This document shows, one piece after another, positions 44,424 through 52,613 of a stretch of DNA of 64,000 nucleotides. The translations under genes were made by a program, and so were the position numbers. The stretch covers positions 434,001 through 498,000 of the forward strand of contig CAJXOG010000001.1 of the NCBI GenBank assembly GCA_913057775.1, written 5' to 3'. Within the stretch, counting starts at the first letter, position 1. Each line of letters starts with the position of its first letter. The DNA is from an uncultured Fodinibius sp. (lineage in GTDB: Bacteria > Bacteroidota > Rhodothermia > Balneolales > Balneolaceae). The notes under the pieces are model-generated. The model was not told the DNA's origin, made no database searches, and was given only the letters and a program-made list of their open reading frames with translations.

Positions 44424-44795
44424 TTATTCCTCTTCACCTTCTTTTCCGATTGGATCTTCTTCAAATGATTCAACAGCTTCTTCAACCTTTCTATAACTGT
44501 TGAATACGGTTATCAGTTTAGTAACCATTAATAAGCTTTCAATCCGTTGATCAGCTCCGGCAATACGCAAGTCGCCACCCGCATTGCGCATGGTTGTAAG
44601 TCCGCCGATTAAAATTCCCAGACCGGAGGAATTCATAAACTTAACACTGCTCAGATCTGCTACTACTTCTTTTTTGTCCTCATCGATCAAATCATGCAGA
44701 TCCTCGTTAAATTTATTGGCATCCGGTCCTCCCATCAGGTTACCACTAAACTCTATCACAATACAGTTATAACGTTCGTTAATCGAATAATTCAT
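44424..44795 (-). CDS. STAS-domain anti-sigma factor antagonist-like protein
   Basis: 123 residues. A single STAS domain (about 1-105) with F-M-N-S-S-G-L-G (53-60). The Ser pair S56/S57 is at the position phosphorylated in SpoIIAA/RsbV proteins, though Asp before the Ser is Asn here. An acidic tail (E-E-D-P-I-G-K-E-G-E-E-E) follows. Such proteins are switched by an anti-sigma kinase and a SpoIIE/RsbU-type phosphatase. The window contains such a phosphatase at 61795 but no RsbW-like kinase. Monocistronic, with a 12-bp inverted repeat spanning its promoter region. Confidence 0.87.
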   Translation of the reverse strand: MNYSINERYNCIVIEFSGNLMGGPDANKFNEDLHDLIDEDKKEVVADLSSVKFMNSSGLGILIGGLTTMRNAGGDLRIAGADQRIESLLMVTKLITVFNSYRKVEEAVESFEEDPIGKEGEEE

Positions 44796-44818
44796 ATGCT
44801 GTTTTTCTTTTTAAGTTG

Positions 44819-44882
44819 TCTCTCAAATTAAATTCAGAGATCATAATATACAAGACTAAGATAAGTATGCTAATTTGAGAGA
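44819..44882. repeat. 12-bp inverted repeat in the STAS-gene upstream region
   Basis: Perfect arms TCTCTCAAATTA (44819-44830) and TAATTTGAGAGA (44871-44882) separated by 40 bases, starting 24 bases before the STAS ATG. Candidate pair of operator half-sites or an mRNA leader stem. Confidence 0.6.
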
Positions 44883-44930
44883 TAAAACTAAAATTAGTAC
44901 TCTAAAAAAAACAAGCAGTTGTAAGAACAA

Positions 44931-45075
44931 TTAAATAGAAAGACCGTAATAGATCAACGAAAAAGCCAATTCTATCAATACCAGACAGAATAAACTCTTG
45001 GCGATGGGCGCCTCGATCTTTTAATGAAACTTATTGGTCAGATCAGCTCCAATCTTGCTGAGACCCTCCCCATAT
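44931..45075 (-). pseudogene. Possible remnant of a membrane protein C-terminus
   Basis: On the minus strand one frame reads Y-G-E-G-L-S-K-I-G-A-D-L-T-N-K-F-H, stop, K-I-E-A-P-I-A-K-S, then a strongly hydrophobic helix of about 20 residues and a stop. The amphipathic-linker-then-helix pattern looks protein-like, but there are internal stops and no start. No parent family identified; chance is possible. Confidence 0.2.
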
Positions 45076-45205
45076 AATTACAGTAGTCAAACTTATCATG
45101 CAGTGCACAGCCAGTTTACTGATATTCATAGTTATGACATTACACTCATTGTTATAAAACGGAATGAAGCGTAAATCTGAAAACTAATATTTCCAAACGA
45201 GTATC

Positions 45206-45790
45206 ATGTTCGAGTTCAAAAAAACTACTATTGCACAAGGCAAATCCTACAAGTACCAGCTTTACAAACAGAAACATCAGCTAAGCTATGCACAATTTTT
45301 AAATTCATTAGCGCAACATTCGGAAGGGTTTCGCCAATTTTTTATTGATCTGTTAGCAAACCTACCTCTTCGTGCCTATCACTGGGAAACTCCGCCTGTT
45401 ACTAAAAGCACTGTCAATCAGCCGTTTGAGTTTGTCGCAACCCGTAGTTCGGGCATTGACTTGCCTCCCGATCCGGGGCCATTTCAGCAATATTTTGAGT
45501 CCGACAAAGATGCTGTAACCTTTGATAATCTTGGCGGCGATGCCAAACTAATTGCACCTACACCCGCTAATCAACAGCTGAACTATTCGCATATTGGCGT
45601 TTTTACCAAGAATGCTCCCAAAGAACAACAACTGGCGTTTTGGCAAATAGTAGGAAACGTAACCAATAATCAAATTTCAGATCAACCGATTTGGCTCAAT
45701 ACAGCCGGTGGTGGAGTAGCATGGCTTCATGTTCGACTGGATTCCAGTCCCAAATATTACCGGCACCATCCCTATACCTCGACAGGCTAA
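45206..45790 (+). CDS. DUF6940-like protein
   Basis: 194 residues. The pattern F-R-Q-F-F-I-D-L-L ... F-x-W-E-T-P-P-like Y-H-W-E-T-P-P-V ... D-N-L-G-G-D-A-K-L-I-A-P-x-P ... Y-S-H-I-G-V-F ... W-L-N-T-A-G-G-G-V-A-W-L-H-V-R-L-D-x-x-P-K-Y-Y matches my recollection of DUF6940 proteins, which have no known function. No signal peptide or membrane helix; cytoplasmic. It is convergent with the propeller operon and only 1 base from its last gene. Confidence 0.7.
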   Translation: MFEFKKTTIAQGKSYKYQLYKQKHQLSYAQFLNSLAQHSEGFRQFFIDLLANLPLRAYHWETPPVTKSTVNQPFEFVATRSSGIDLPPDPGPFQQYFESDKDAVTFDNLGGDAKLIAPTPANQQLNYSHIGVFTKNAPKEQQLAFWQIVGNVTNNQISDQPIWLNTAGGGVAWLHVRLDSSPKYYRHHPYTSTG

Positions 45791-45791
45791 T

Positions 45792-47597
45792 TTATTGCCC
45801 GGTCCACTGGTAATAAATAAGTCCACCACCACGACCTCCTGAAATAATGTCTGCGGCACCATCGGCGTCAAAATCAACAAATTGAGGAGCAGCTAATCGT
45901 GGTGTAGTAATAGAAGTCGGGAGCGGTTCTTTTTCAAATGCAGCATTATTTCCCGCACCTGTATTTCGATAAAATAAAAGTCCTTCAGTTTTGCTCCCGA
46001 TAAATAGATCCAGATCGGCATCACCATCGATATCATATAATGTAGGAGCACTACGGTGGCCAACTTTAACATCAGTAAACGAATCTTTCTCCAGAACAAA
46101 GTCGGGATTCTCGGCTGTTCCCTCATTGCGATAAAAATGAATTTTTCCACCCGATTCTCCCACAAAAAGATCCAGGTCACCATCGTTATCAATATCTGCC
46201 AGTGCAGGCGTACTGTTACTTCCACGCTCCAGCTCTACAAACGATTCGTCTACTTTTTCAAATCCACTGCCGGTATTCCGGTAGTAAGCGATTCGTCCTT
46301 TCCAGGTTCCTAACAGCAGATCATCAAGATCATCCCCGTTTAGATCTCCCAATGCAGGTGCATAATGATAGGCATTCGACAGATCTAACTTTCCGGACTG
46401 ATACAGTGATGGATTTTCCTTCGTACCACGATTTTCGAACTTATACACGATCGAAGATTTACGTCCACCGGGATCAATTTTATTCGCCAGTAACAGGTCG
46501 ATATCGCCATCGCCATCAATATCACCGGTTGCAGGAATACTTTCATTTCCAATATCAATACTGTGCAAAAACTGTTCGGTTTGTTGGCTGAATCGACCAT
46601 TGGCATTCTGCTTATAGAAATAAAGATTCTCAGCCAGCGTTCGACTTGCATTATAGGCTCCCCCCAATACACCAATCAGGAGATCCTGCTTACCATCCTG
46701 TCCCCAATCAGCAAAAGTAGGTGCATTATAGCCGCTGGATTCTACAGGATTGGAAGACGGAAATGGCTGCGGCTCACCCTGTAGACCAGGATTACTGCAT
46801 GATCCCCTGTTCTCAATAAGCAAAAGACTAGGTTCAAAAAAGTCGCCCCAGAAAAGATCCTGATCGCCGTCATCATCAATATCCACAAAGGTAAGCGTGT
46901 TAGCCCCATGCATGGTACCAATTTGTTTGACGATCTCGATACCTTCAAATTTCCTGCTAACTAACTCAAATTGAGGTACGTCTCTGTCATCACGCCCTAC
47001 CGATTCGTAGCGCATGATAGTACCATCCAGTCGCCCGATAAACAGATCAAGCTTGCCGTCGCAATCGATATCCGTAACATTTGGAATATTCTGGCGGTCT
47101 GAAAAGATAGGTTCTCCATTAGTATCCTTTAGGGTATCTGTCACTAACGTGAAATCGGGCTGCTCGGGACTACCATCATTGCGATAATACCGAATATAGC
47201 TGTAAGGCTGCTCGGCCAACAGATCCATGTCCCCATCCTGATCCAGATCAGCAAAACGATACCACTCTCCAATATCGAGATCGTAATATTTGTCGGTTTG
47301 CCAGTTTAAGTCCGAGTCCTCATTCTCAAAAAACATGAGCTCATCCGAATTCTCCTGTATAAAAAGATCCGGATCACCATCCCCGTTAATATCCACAAAC
47401 TGTGGCCGGGGGGCATTAAATCCACCTAAGAAAGGATGTTCCATAGCGATTTCCATGCTGTCATAAACCGGAAATGGGGCAATCTTTTTTTGGAATGTTC
47501 CTGATGCTCCCTCCTGACTCAAAACACCCGATCCGCTACAACTGCCTATTAATATGGCTATAGATACGAGTGCAAAACATAAAAAGCGAGCAGACAT
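45792..47597 (-). CDS. FG-GAP/VCBS-repeat lipoprotein (seven- or more-bladed propeller)
   Basis: 601 residues with a lipoprotein signal (I-L-I-G-S-C, Cys near residue 20). About ten calcium-binding D-x-[DN]-x-D-G-D-x-D-L-x units (for example DINGDGDPDLF, DLDQDGDMDLL, DIDNDGDLDLF) recur every 50-60 residues, each followed by F-Y-R-N-x-G-type strands. This is an integrin-alpha-like FG-GAP propeller on the cell surface or in the periplasm. The last copy keeps D-F-D-A-D-G-A-A-D. Last gene of a three-gene operon whose other members are also beta-propellers. Ligand unknown. Confidence 0.9.
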   Translation of the reverse strand: MSARFLCFALVSIAILIGSCSGSGVLSQEGASGTFQKKIAPFPVYDSMEIAMEHPFLGGFNAPRPQFVDINGDGDPDLFIQENSDELMFFENEDSDLNWQTDKYYDLDIGEWYRFADLDQDGDMDLLAEQPYSYIRYYRNDGSPEQPDFTLVTDTLKDTNGEPIFSDRQNIPNVTDIDCDGKLDLFIGRLDGTIMRYESVGRDDRDVPQFELVSRKFEGIEIVKQIGTMHGANTLTFVDIDDDGDQDLFWGDFFEPSLLLIENRGSCSNPGLQGEPQPFPSSNPVESSGYNAPTFADWGQDGKQDLLIGVLGGAYNASRTLAENLYFYKQNANGRFSQQTEQFLHSIDIGNESIPATGDIDGDGDIDLLLANKIDPGGRKSSIVYKFENRGTKENPSLYQSGKLDLSNAYHYAPALGDLNGDDLDDLLLGTWKGRIAYYRNTGSGFEKVDESFVELERGSNSTPALADIDNDGDLDLFVGESGGKIHFYRNEGTAENPDFVLEKDSFTDVKVGHRSAPTLYDIDGDADLDLFIGSKTEGLLFYRNTGAGNNAAFEKEPLPTSITTPRLAAPQFVDFDADGAADIISGGRGGGLIYYQWTGQ

Positions 47598-47660
47598 TAT
47601 TTCGTTATTGGTTTAAGTTGGATTTAGCAGCCAGTTCTTTACATAAAAATTGCTCTGGAT

Positions 47661-48755
47661 TTACCAACGGGCATTGGTTCCTATTCCAGATGGATATGCT
47701 CCAACCTCAATCACCTTCTCAATTTCATTCGTTTCAGTATTTATCACGGTGATGGTCCCGTTGGGGTCGCCTGACGCCGATGTGTCTTTTGAATCAAACG
47801 TTCCCTTTCGATTATTATTCGAGATATAGAGGTATTTGCCGTCGGCTGATATCGCACTTCCATGCGGCTGTGCTAACCCATTCCCTTCAACAACTGTATC
47901 TACCGAACGCGATTCCATATCAACCACGGTAATCGTGTGTGCCTCCTTATTACCGAAATAGACGTTCTTGCCGTCGGAAGAAAACACCGGATGCCAGGGT
48001 TGAGCATTAACATCAATACTGCCAGTTAGCTTGGGAGATTCTGAGTTACTTATATCGAAGAATAGAAGCTTACTTGATATCTGTCCGGTAACCACCATCG
48101 TGTTCCCATCTGGAGATATAGCGAAGTCAACAAAAACATGGTTTTTGCCATCTATTGTAGTCAGCTCTGTTTCTTCTGTTTCGTTATTGAGTGAGAGGAT
48201 CTGATTTTCTGCCAGACTGGCGATATACGTCCACTTTCCATTGGGTGTGATTGTCAATGCATGCGGACGAGCAAAAAAGGTAGGTACTTCTTTCTGCACA
48301 GTCATATCTGACCGGTTGATAATGCCGATACTTTGCGGAGGATTTACGGCACTCATAGATCGTCCCACAATCAATTGGTCGCGGGTGGGATGCAATACCA
48401 ACAATCCGGGCACCTCCATTTTGGCCTGACCGACGAGTTCGTTGTCCCGGTTAAATTTTAGCACGCTATTTGCGCCAATAAGCGTTACATACCAATATGA
48501 ACCATCCGGTTCGGAAACAGTGTGGTGCGGTTTCGCATTAGCCGAAAACCCCAACTCCTGCAGATCAATATCGTCTACAATCTCATTGCTTTCAACATCG
48601 ATAACTGACAATGTCGCTTCGCCTTGATTACAGACATAAATACGCTGACTCTTTTGGCTTGCACCATCTTGTCCAACAAGTGAATGGGCAGAAAATCCCA
48701 CCAAGAGCAGCGTAACAAGCAGGGCTTTCAGCAAAAAACGTATCCAATTTCGCAT
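47661..48755 (-). CDS. Exported YncE/YVTN-family beta-propeller protein
   Basis: 364 residues. Signal peptide (about 8-28), then about seven YVTN-type repeats: Y-V-C-N-Q-G-E-A-T-L-S-V-I-D, I-G-I-I-N-R-S-D-M-T-V, Y-F-G-N-K-E-A-H-T-I-T-V-V-D, Y-I-S-N-N-N-R-K-G and G-T-I-T-V-I-N-T-E-T-N-E. Proteins of this type are often partner proteins of dehydrogenases or surface binders. The C-terminus ends right after the last blade. It sits between the other two propeller genes (30- and 63-base gaps), pointing to co-expression. Confidence 0.88.
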   Translation of the reverse strand: MRNWIRFLLKALLVTLLLVGFSAHSLVGQDGASQKSQRIYVCNQGEATLSVIDVESNEIVDDIDLQELGFSANAKPHHTVSEPDGSYWYVTLIGANSVLKFNRDNELVGQAKMEVPGLLVLHPTRDQLIVGRSMSAVNPPQSIGIINRSDMTVQKEVPTFFARPHALTITPNGKWTYIASLAENQILSLNNETEETELTTIDGKNHVFVDFAISPDGNTMVVTGQISSKLLFFDISNSESPKLTGSIDVNAQPWHPVFSSDGKNVYFGNKEAHTITVVDMESRSVDTVVEGNGLAQPHGSAISADGKYLYISNNNRKGTFDSKDTSASGDPNGTITVINTETNEIEKVIEVGAYPSGIGTNARW

Positions 48756-48785
48756 TGTTAAATAACTATGGAATTAGATAAAAAA

Positions 48786-51194
48786 TTACTTCGCGCTTGC
48801 CGGACTAACCGGCTGATCTGCATTTTCCAAAATGAACAGTCCTTCGGTAGAGCTCGTCATGATAATGATATCACTCTCAAAATAAGGGTAATTGCTCCAT
48901 GTTCCCGCAAAACCAGGCTCATCTTCGCCAAAAGGCTCAGTATCAAAGTATCCGATTTTCTCGGGATTTTCGGGATCGCTGATGTCAAGCACTTGCAATC
49001 CGCTCACATAGTTCGACTGATACATCGTATTCCCTTTGATATACAGGTTGTGATCCGAAGCAGAATTATCGAACAGGTATTCATCAACAAACTGAGGATC
49101 ATCCAGATCTGAAAAATCCCAAATAAGCGTACGTGTACGATCCACATTACCGGTCAGCTCGTCCAGCTCATCATTCTGGAAAAAATAACGCTGATCTTCA
49201 GTGAACCATCCCTGGTGTACATAAGCGTAATCGGGATATGAAGCCGTTGAGAGCGCCCGTGGATTTTTCTTATCCGATACATTCGCAATACTGATCGCGG
49301 TTTCGTTGGCACCGATACAAATCTCTTCTCCCTGATATTCTTTATCCGGACCTTCATACGTTACACATTGTGCATCGTGAGTATATCCCGTTCCACTTCG
49401 TCCGGTTGATGGATCTGCAAAACAGCCGGCAAAAGTAGGATTTTTAGGATCCTGAATATTGACCATGTGCAATCCTCCGCCGCAGGTTTGACCGCCCCCG
49501 CTGCTGCCTACTGCATAGGCAAAACCTGTATCTTTATTAATTACGATATTGTGAACGCTATGTACATTGTCATAAATAGCGTCTTCTTTCAATGTCATGG
49601 GTGAACCTTCAAAATCTCTGAGCTTGGTTAAATCCAACACCTGAATTCCATGTTCTCCGGCATTGTCAGCAACCACATAGGCATGATTTTTATAAACCTT
49701 AATATCGCGCCAAGCATTAGCTCGTGCGCCTTCCGTCATCGGCAAGTTGGCTACATAAACGGGATTAGTAGGATCACTAACATCGACAAAAGAAGTTCCG
49801 TTAATACGTCCGACAAGTGCATACTCTTTTCCGGTTTTGGGATCGGTCCATCCCCAAATATCGTTCATCTGCACGCCGCGTTCTCCCCCTATTTCTTCAA
49901 TGGGAAGGAACGAAAGAAGATTTACATTGCTGCAACCAAAATGCGAGGCATTGCCGTCGCTACAATTCATTTTGTTACCGGTAATAGGCTCGAGTACAGA
50001 ACTGCTTTCGCTAGCTACCGTTGAAGCTACTGACCAATTTCCGGCATTATCTATTTCCAAAATAGCAGCCGTTCCCGCTCCATAATCAGCACCGGTAAGG
50101 CCAGCCACTGCAATATCTTCATCGACAGCAACAGTACTTGCAAACTGATCACCTTCCTTGCGATCAGGTCCGCCTATCTTGCTTACGCCAATCCATTCAC
50201 CGTTGTCTTTGTTCTGTTCAAACTGATACAAGGCCCCTTTCCTGTCGTCGGCACCGGGTGTACCGACCCAAAGTTTGTCTTTGGCTATGGCCAGCGAAGA
50301 ACCAAAGCCATAACGCGGTTGACCATCAAAAGCCACTAATTTAACAGTCGCATTCCAGGAATCATCAGCATTACGCTCATATACAAATACGGCTCCTGAT
50401 CCTGATGCATCGCGCGGTGCTCCTACAAGTACCTTGTCGTTAAAAATCCCCAGCGTTGAACCAAACTGAGCGTTATCAGTTACCTGATCACTACTCAGCG
50501 TAGTTTCTTTTTCCCACGATCCCTCATTGCCGGATCTATAAACGTGTACTGCCCCTCCTTCTTCCGGTGCTCCAACAAGCAGTTTTGAGCCGTCTACTTC
50601 AAGCGCTGATCCAAAACCAATTCCCTGCACGGTATCAGGATTAGCCAAACGCTGCTGTTGGCTCCACGTTCCTGATTCTGTTTTACTAAAAACATATACA
50701 GCTCCATTGCCATCCGTTTCTCCAGGGGCACCCAGAAAAACCAGGTCACCACTAAGCGCTACACTGCTACCCAAACTGCCTTTTTTACTTGTATCTGACA
50801 GTGCTAACTGGGCTGTCTGGCTCCAAGATCCATCACCGGACTTTGTAAAAAGATAACCTGCTCCTCGTCCATCATCGCGTGCCGGAGCACCGATGAGAAT
50901 TACATCTCCCTCGGTCGTTAATGAAGCGCCAAAACCGTTACCAATTTCTCCGTCGGTTGCCGAAAGCTCTGACTGTTGAGACCATTCATCATCAACACGC
51001 TGATAGACATATACGAGTCCCGGTTGATGTGGATTGGCCGCCTCCCCAATAAAGACCGATCCATCGTTCACCGAAACGGCCCGGCCAAAACCTGCTAAAC
51101 TTTCTATTTCACCTGAACTTGTTGTCTGTGCATCTGCAGAATAAAATGTTGCTGAAAGAAAAAGAGCAAAAAAGATTATCAGTAAACGTTTCAT
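48786..51194 (-). CDS. FG-GAP propeller + choice-of-anchor-B domain exported protein
   Basis: 802 residues. Signal peptide (1-22). Residues about 30-400 have about seven integrin-like units of the form F-G-x-S-L-x-x-x-G-D-x-x-x-V-G-A-P-x-x-x-G-x-G-A-V-Y-V-F. Residues about 410-790 match choice-of-anchor-B proteins, with LVIVD-like repeats (F-V-D-V-S-D-P-T-N-P, V-L-D-I-S-D-P-E-N-P) and the conserved H-D-A-Q-C-V-T-Y-E-G-P-D and S-A-S-D-H-N-L-Y motifs. First gene of the propeller operon. Probably surface-exposed; function unknown. Confidence 0.9.
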   Translation of the reverse strand: MKRLLIIFFALFLSATFYSADAQTTSSGEIESLAGFGRAVSVNDGSVFIGEAANPHQPGLVYVYQRVDDEWSQQSELSATDGEIGNGFGASLTTEGDVILIGAPARDDGRGAGYLFTKSGDGSWSQTAQLALSDTSKKGSLGSSVALSGDLVFLGAPGETDGNGAVYVFSKTESGTWSQQQRLANPDTVQGIGFGSALEVDGSKLLVGAPEEGGAVHVYRSGNEGSWEKETTLSSDQVTDNAQFGSTLGIFNDKVLVGAPRDASGSGAVFVYERNADDSWNATVKLVAFDGQPRYGFGSSLAIAKDKLWVGTPGADDRKGALYQFEQNKDNGEWIGVSKIGGPDRKEGDQFASTVAVDEDIAVAGLTGADYGAGTAAILEIDNAGNWSVASTVASESSSVLEPITGNKMNCSDGNASHFGCSNVNLLSFLPIEEIGGERGVQMNDIWGWTDPKTGKEYALVGRINGTSFVDVSDPTNPVYVANLPMTEGARANAWRDIKVYKNHAYVVADNAGEHGIQVLDLTKLRDFEGSPMTLKEDAIYDNVHSVHNIVINKDTGFAYAVGSSGGGQTCGGGLHMVNIQDPKNPTFAGCFADPSTGRSGTGYTHDAQCVTYEGPDKEYQGEEICIGANETAISIANVSDKKNPRALSTASYPDYAYVHQGWFTEDQRYFFQNDELDELTGNVDRTRTLIWDFSDLDDPQFVDEYLFDNSASDHNLYIKGNTMYQSNYVSGLQVLDISDPENPEKIGYFDTEPFGEDEPGFAGTWSNYPYFESDIIIMTSSTEGLFILENADQPVSPASAK

Positions 51195-51410
51195 AGAAAT
51201 TGTATTTTAAAACTTTCTTTGATTGGCTTCCTTATTTATTAAAATACTTTGTGACAAGCAAAAAATGAACGTAAAAAAGCGTTAAGTAGGAGTCTTCTCC
51301 AATAACAGCCTGACGTATGTATTATTATACCCAAATAATTACATATAATTCTTTTAACAAAGAGAATATGCCCTATTTATCATTCGTGAATCCACTAAAC
51401 TCCAACATTT

Positions 51411-52601
51411 TCACTCATCTTCTTCGTAGCCTGTCATCTCAATAAAACCATTTCCGCTGAGTTGTTCTCCATTCATCCTTCCAGAAACAGACAGAGTTCC
51501 CTCATAATATTGTACCGAAACAGCCATCTCCTGGTCATCAAATAGGGTTGCTAAATCGAGTATTAAACCTGCTTTTGGAATATTCATCCTCCACTCTGAG
51601 GGGTATTCAGAACCGGTATGAGGACTTAGCCAGCTATCCAGCACCTCAATATTAACATCCCCGGGACCCAGCAATATTTTCTCTCCCTGTGGATCGATTA
51701 GTGCACCGGTGGTAAACTGACTAACGGATCCATCCTCATTTCGCAGCTGGTAATACATCAGGTCGTACCCGTTGGAAAGCTGAATGGAAAACCAATCCCA
51801 GCCTTCCTGTCCTTCATCCAAAGCCGAAGTACTCCACTCATGATCCATCCAGCTTGAGCCCGTTACCTCAAGCTGATTTCCATTTATCGAAATCGAACCA
51901 TTGGTCTGCATTCGTGTGAAAGACAAATAATAAGAAGCATTACCCTCTCCTTCTCCCTTACGATCATATCCTTGCTCTCCTTGCAAAATCAGTGGTTTTT
52001 GGGGGATAAGATTCAAATCGACCGATGCCCCATCTTCCATAGCTGCTTTTATTTGCAGCGCAAAATTTTTGTCTGATATACCGATAGAATCAATTCGCTT
52101 AATTTCCCAATCTTCCACCCATATTCTATAAGGCTCTGTCTGCGCACCGGCCAATCCCGCTGCGCCGCGGCTATATCGCTCTTCAAAAACATGTTCTTCC
52201 GCCTGAACATCCGCAATTGCAAAGTGTCCCAGATATAACTGATTTGTATTCCAGTCTTTTCCGTAGGCCAGACTATCTGCATCCCCCTCCGGTGGATTCA
52301 ACTGATTTCTAAAAATGGTAAACTGATAACCGAACTGACGTCCGTTTTCGGTAAAAAGATTCCCAGTATAATACCACCATTCGGTTTTAAATCCCGGATG
52401 TGGCCCATGATCATCCGGAAAAATAAATTCACGAGGCCCTGTAGCCCGCAGATAGCCTTCCTGGTCCCCGCCACCCATAGCCTCAGCCACAGAAACCGAT
52501 GCCTCAATCTTTTCTTTGTTATCACTGAAAACGTACCATAGGCCAATGCCTAATAATACTATCAAAAATAAATTAAATATATATCGTATACCCTTTTTCA
52601 T
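51411..52601 (-). CDS. CrtC/AttH-family lipocalin-like protein
   Basis: 396 residues with an N-terminal membrane anchor (about 7-25). Two lipocalin-like halves. The T-E-W-W-Y-Y-T-G motif (about 73-80) and F-A-I-A-D segment are typical of the carotenoid 1,2-hydratase (CrtC)/AttH family, and S-S-W-M-D-H-E-W-S-T mid-protein is another hallmark. Its position 12 bases after a double FtsX permease and its ATPase matches AttEFGH-type loci, where AttH is the secreted component. Hydratase activity on carotenoids is not supported by context; binding or delivering a lipophilic substrate is the better inference. Confidence 0.85.
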   Translation of the reverse strand: MKKGIRYIFNLFLIVLLGIGLWYVFSDNKEKIEASVSVAEAMGGGDQEGYLRATGPREFIFPDDHGPHPGFKTEWWYYTGNLFTENGRQFGYQFTIFRNQLNPPEGDADSLAYGKDWNTNQLYLGHFAIADVQAEEHVFEERYSRGAAGLAGAQTEPYRIWVEDWEIKRIDSIGISDKNFALQIKAAMEDGASVDLNLIPQKPLILQGEQGYDRKGEGEGNASYYLSFTRMQTNGSISINGNQLEVTGSSWMDHEWSTSALDEGQEGWDWFSIQLSNGYDLMYYQLRNEDGSVSQFTTGALIDPQGEKILLGPGDVNIEVLDSWLSPHTGSEYPSEWRMNIPKAGLILDLATLFDDQEMAVSVQYYEGTLSVSGRMNGEQLSGNGFIEMTGYEEDE

Positions 52602-52613
52602 AATTCGTAACTA

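Larger units (their letters stand above)
44796..45205. other. Intergenic region between the divergent STAS and DUF6940-like genes
   Basis: 410 bases. The STAS-proximal part holds the 12-bp inverted repeat. The middle part (44931-45075) has a minus-strand frame that looks like a broken membrane-protein tail. Nothing further recognised. Confidence 0.5.
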
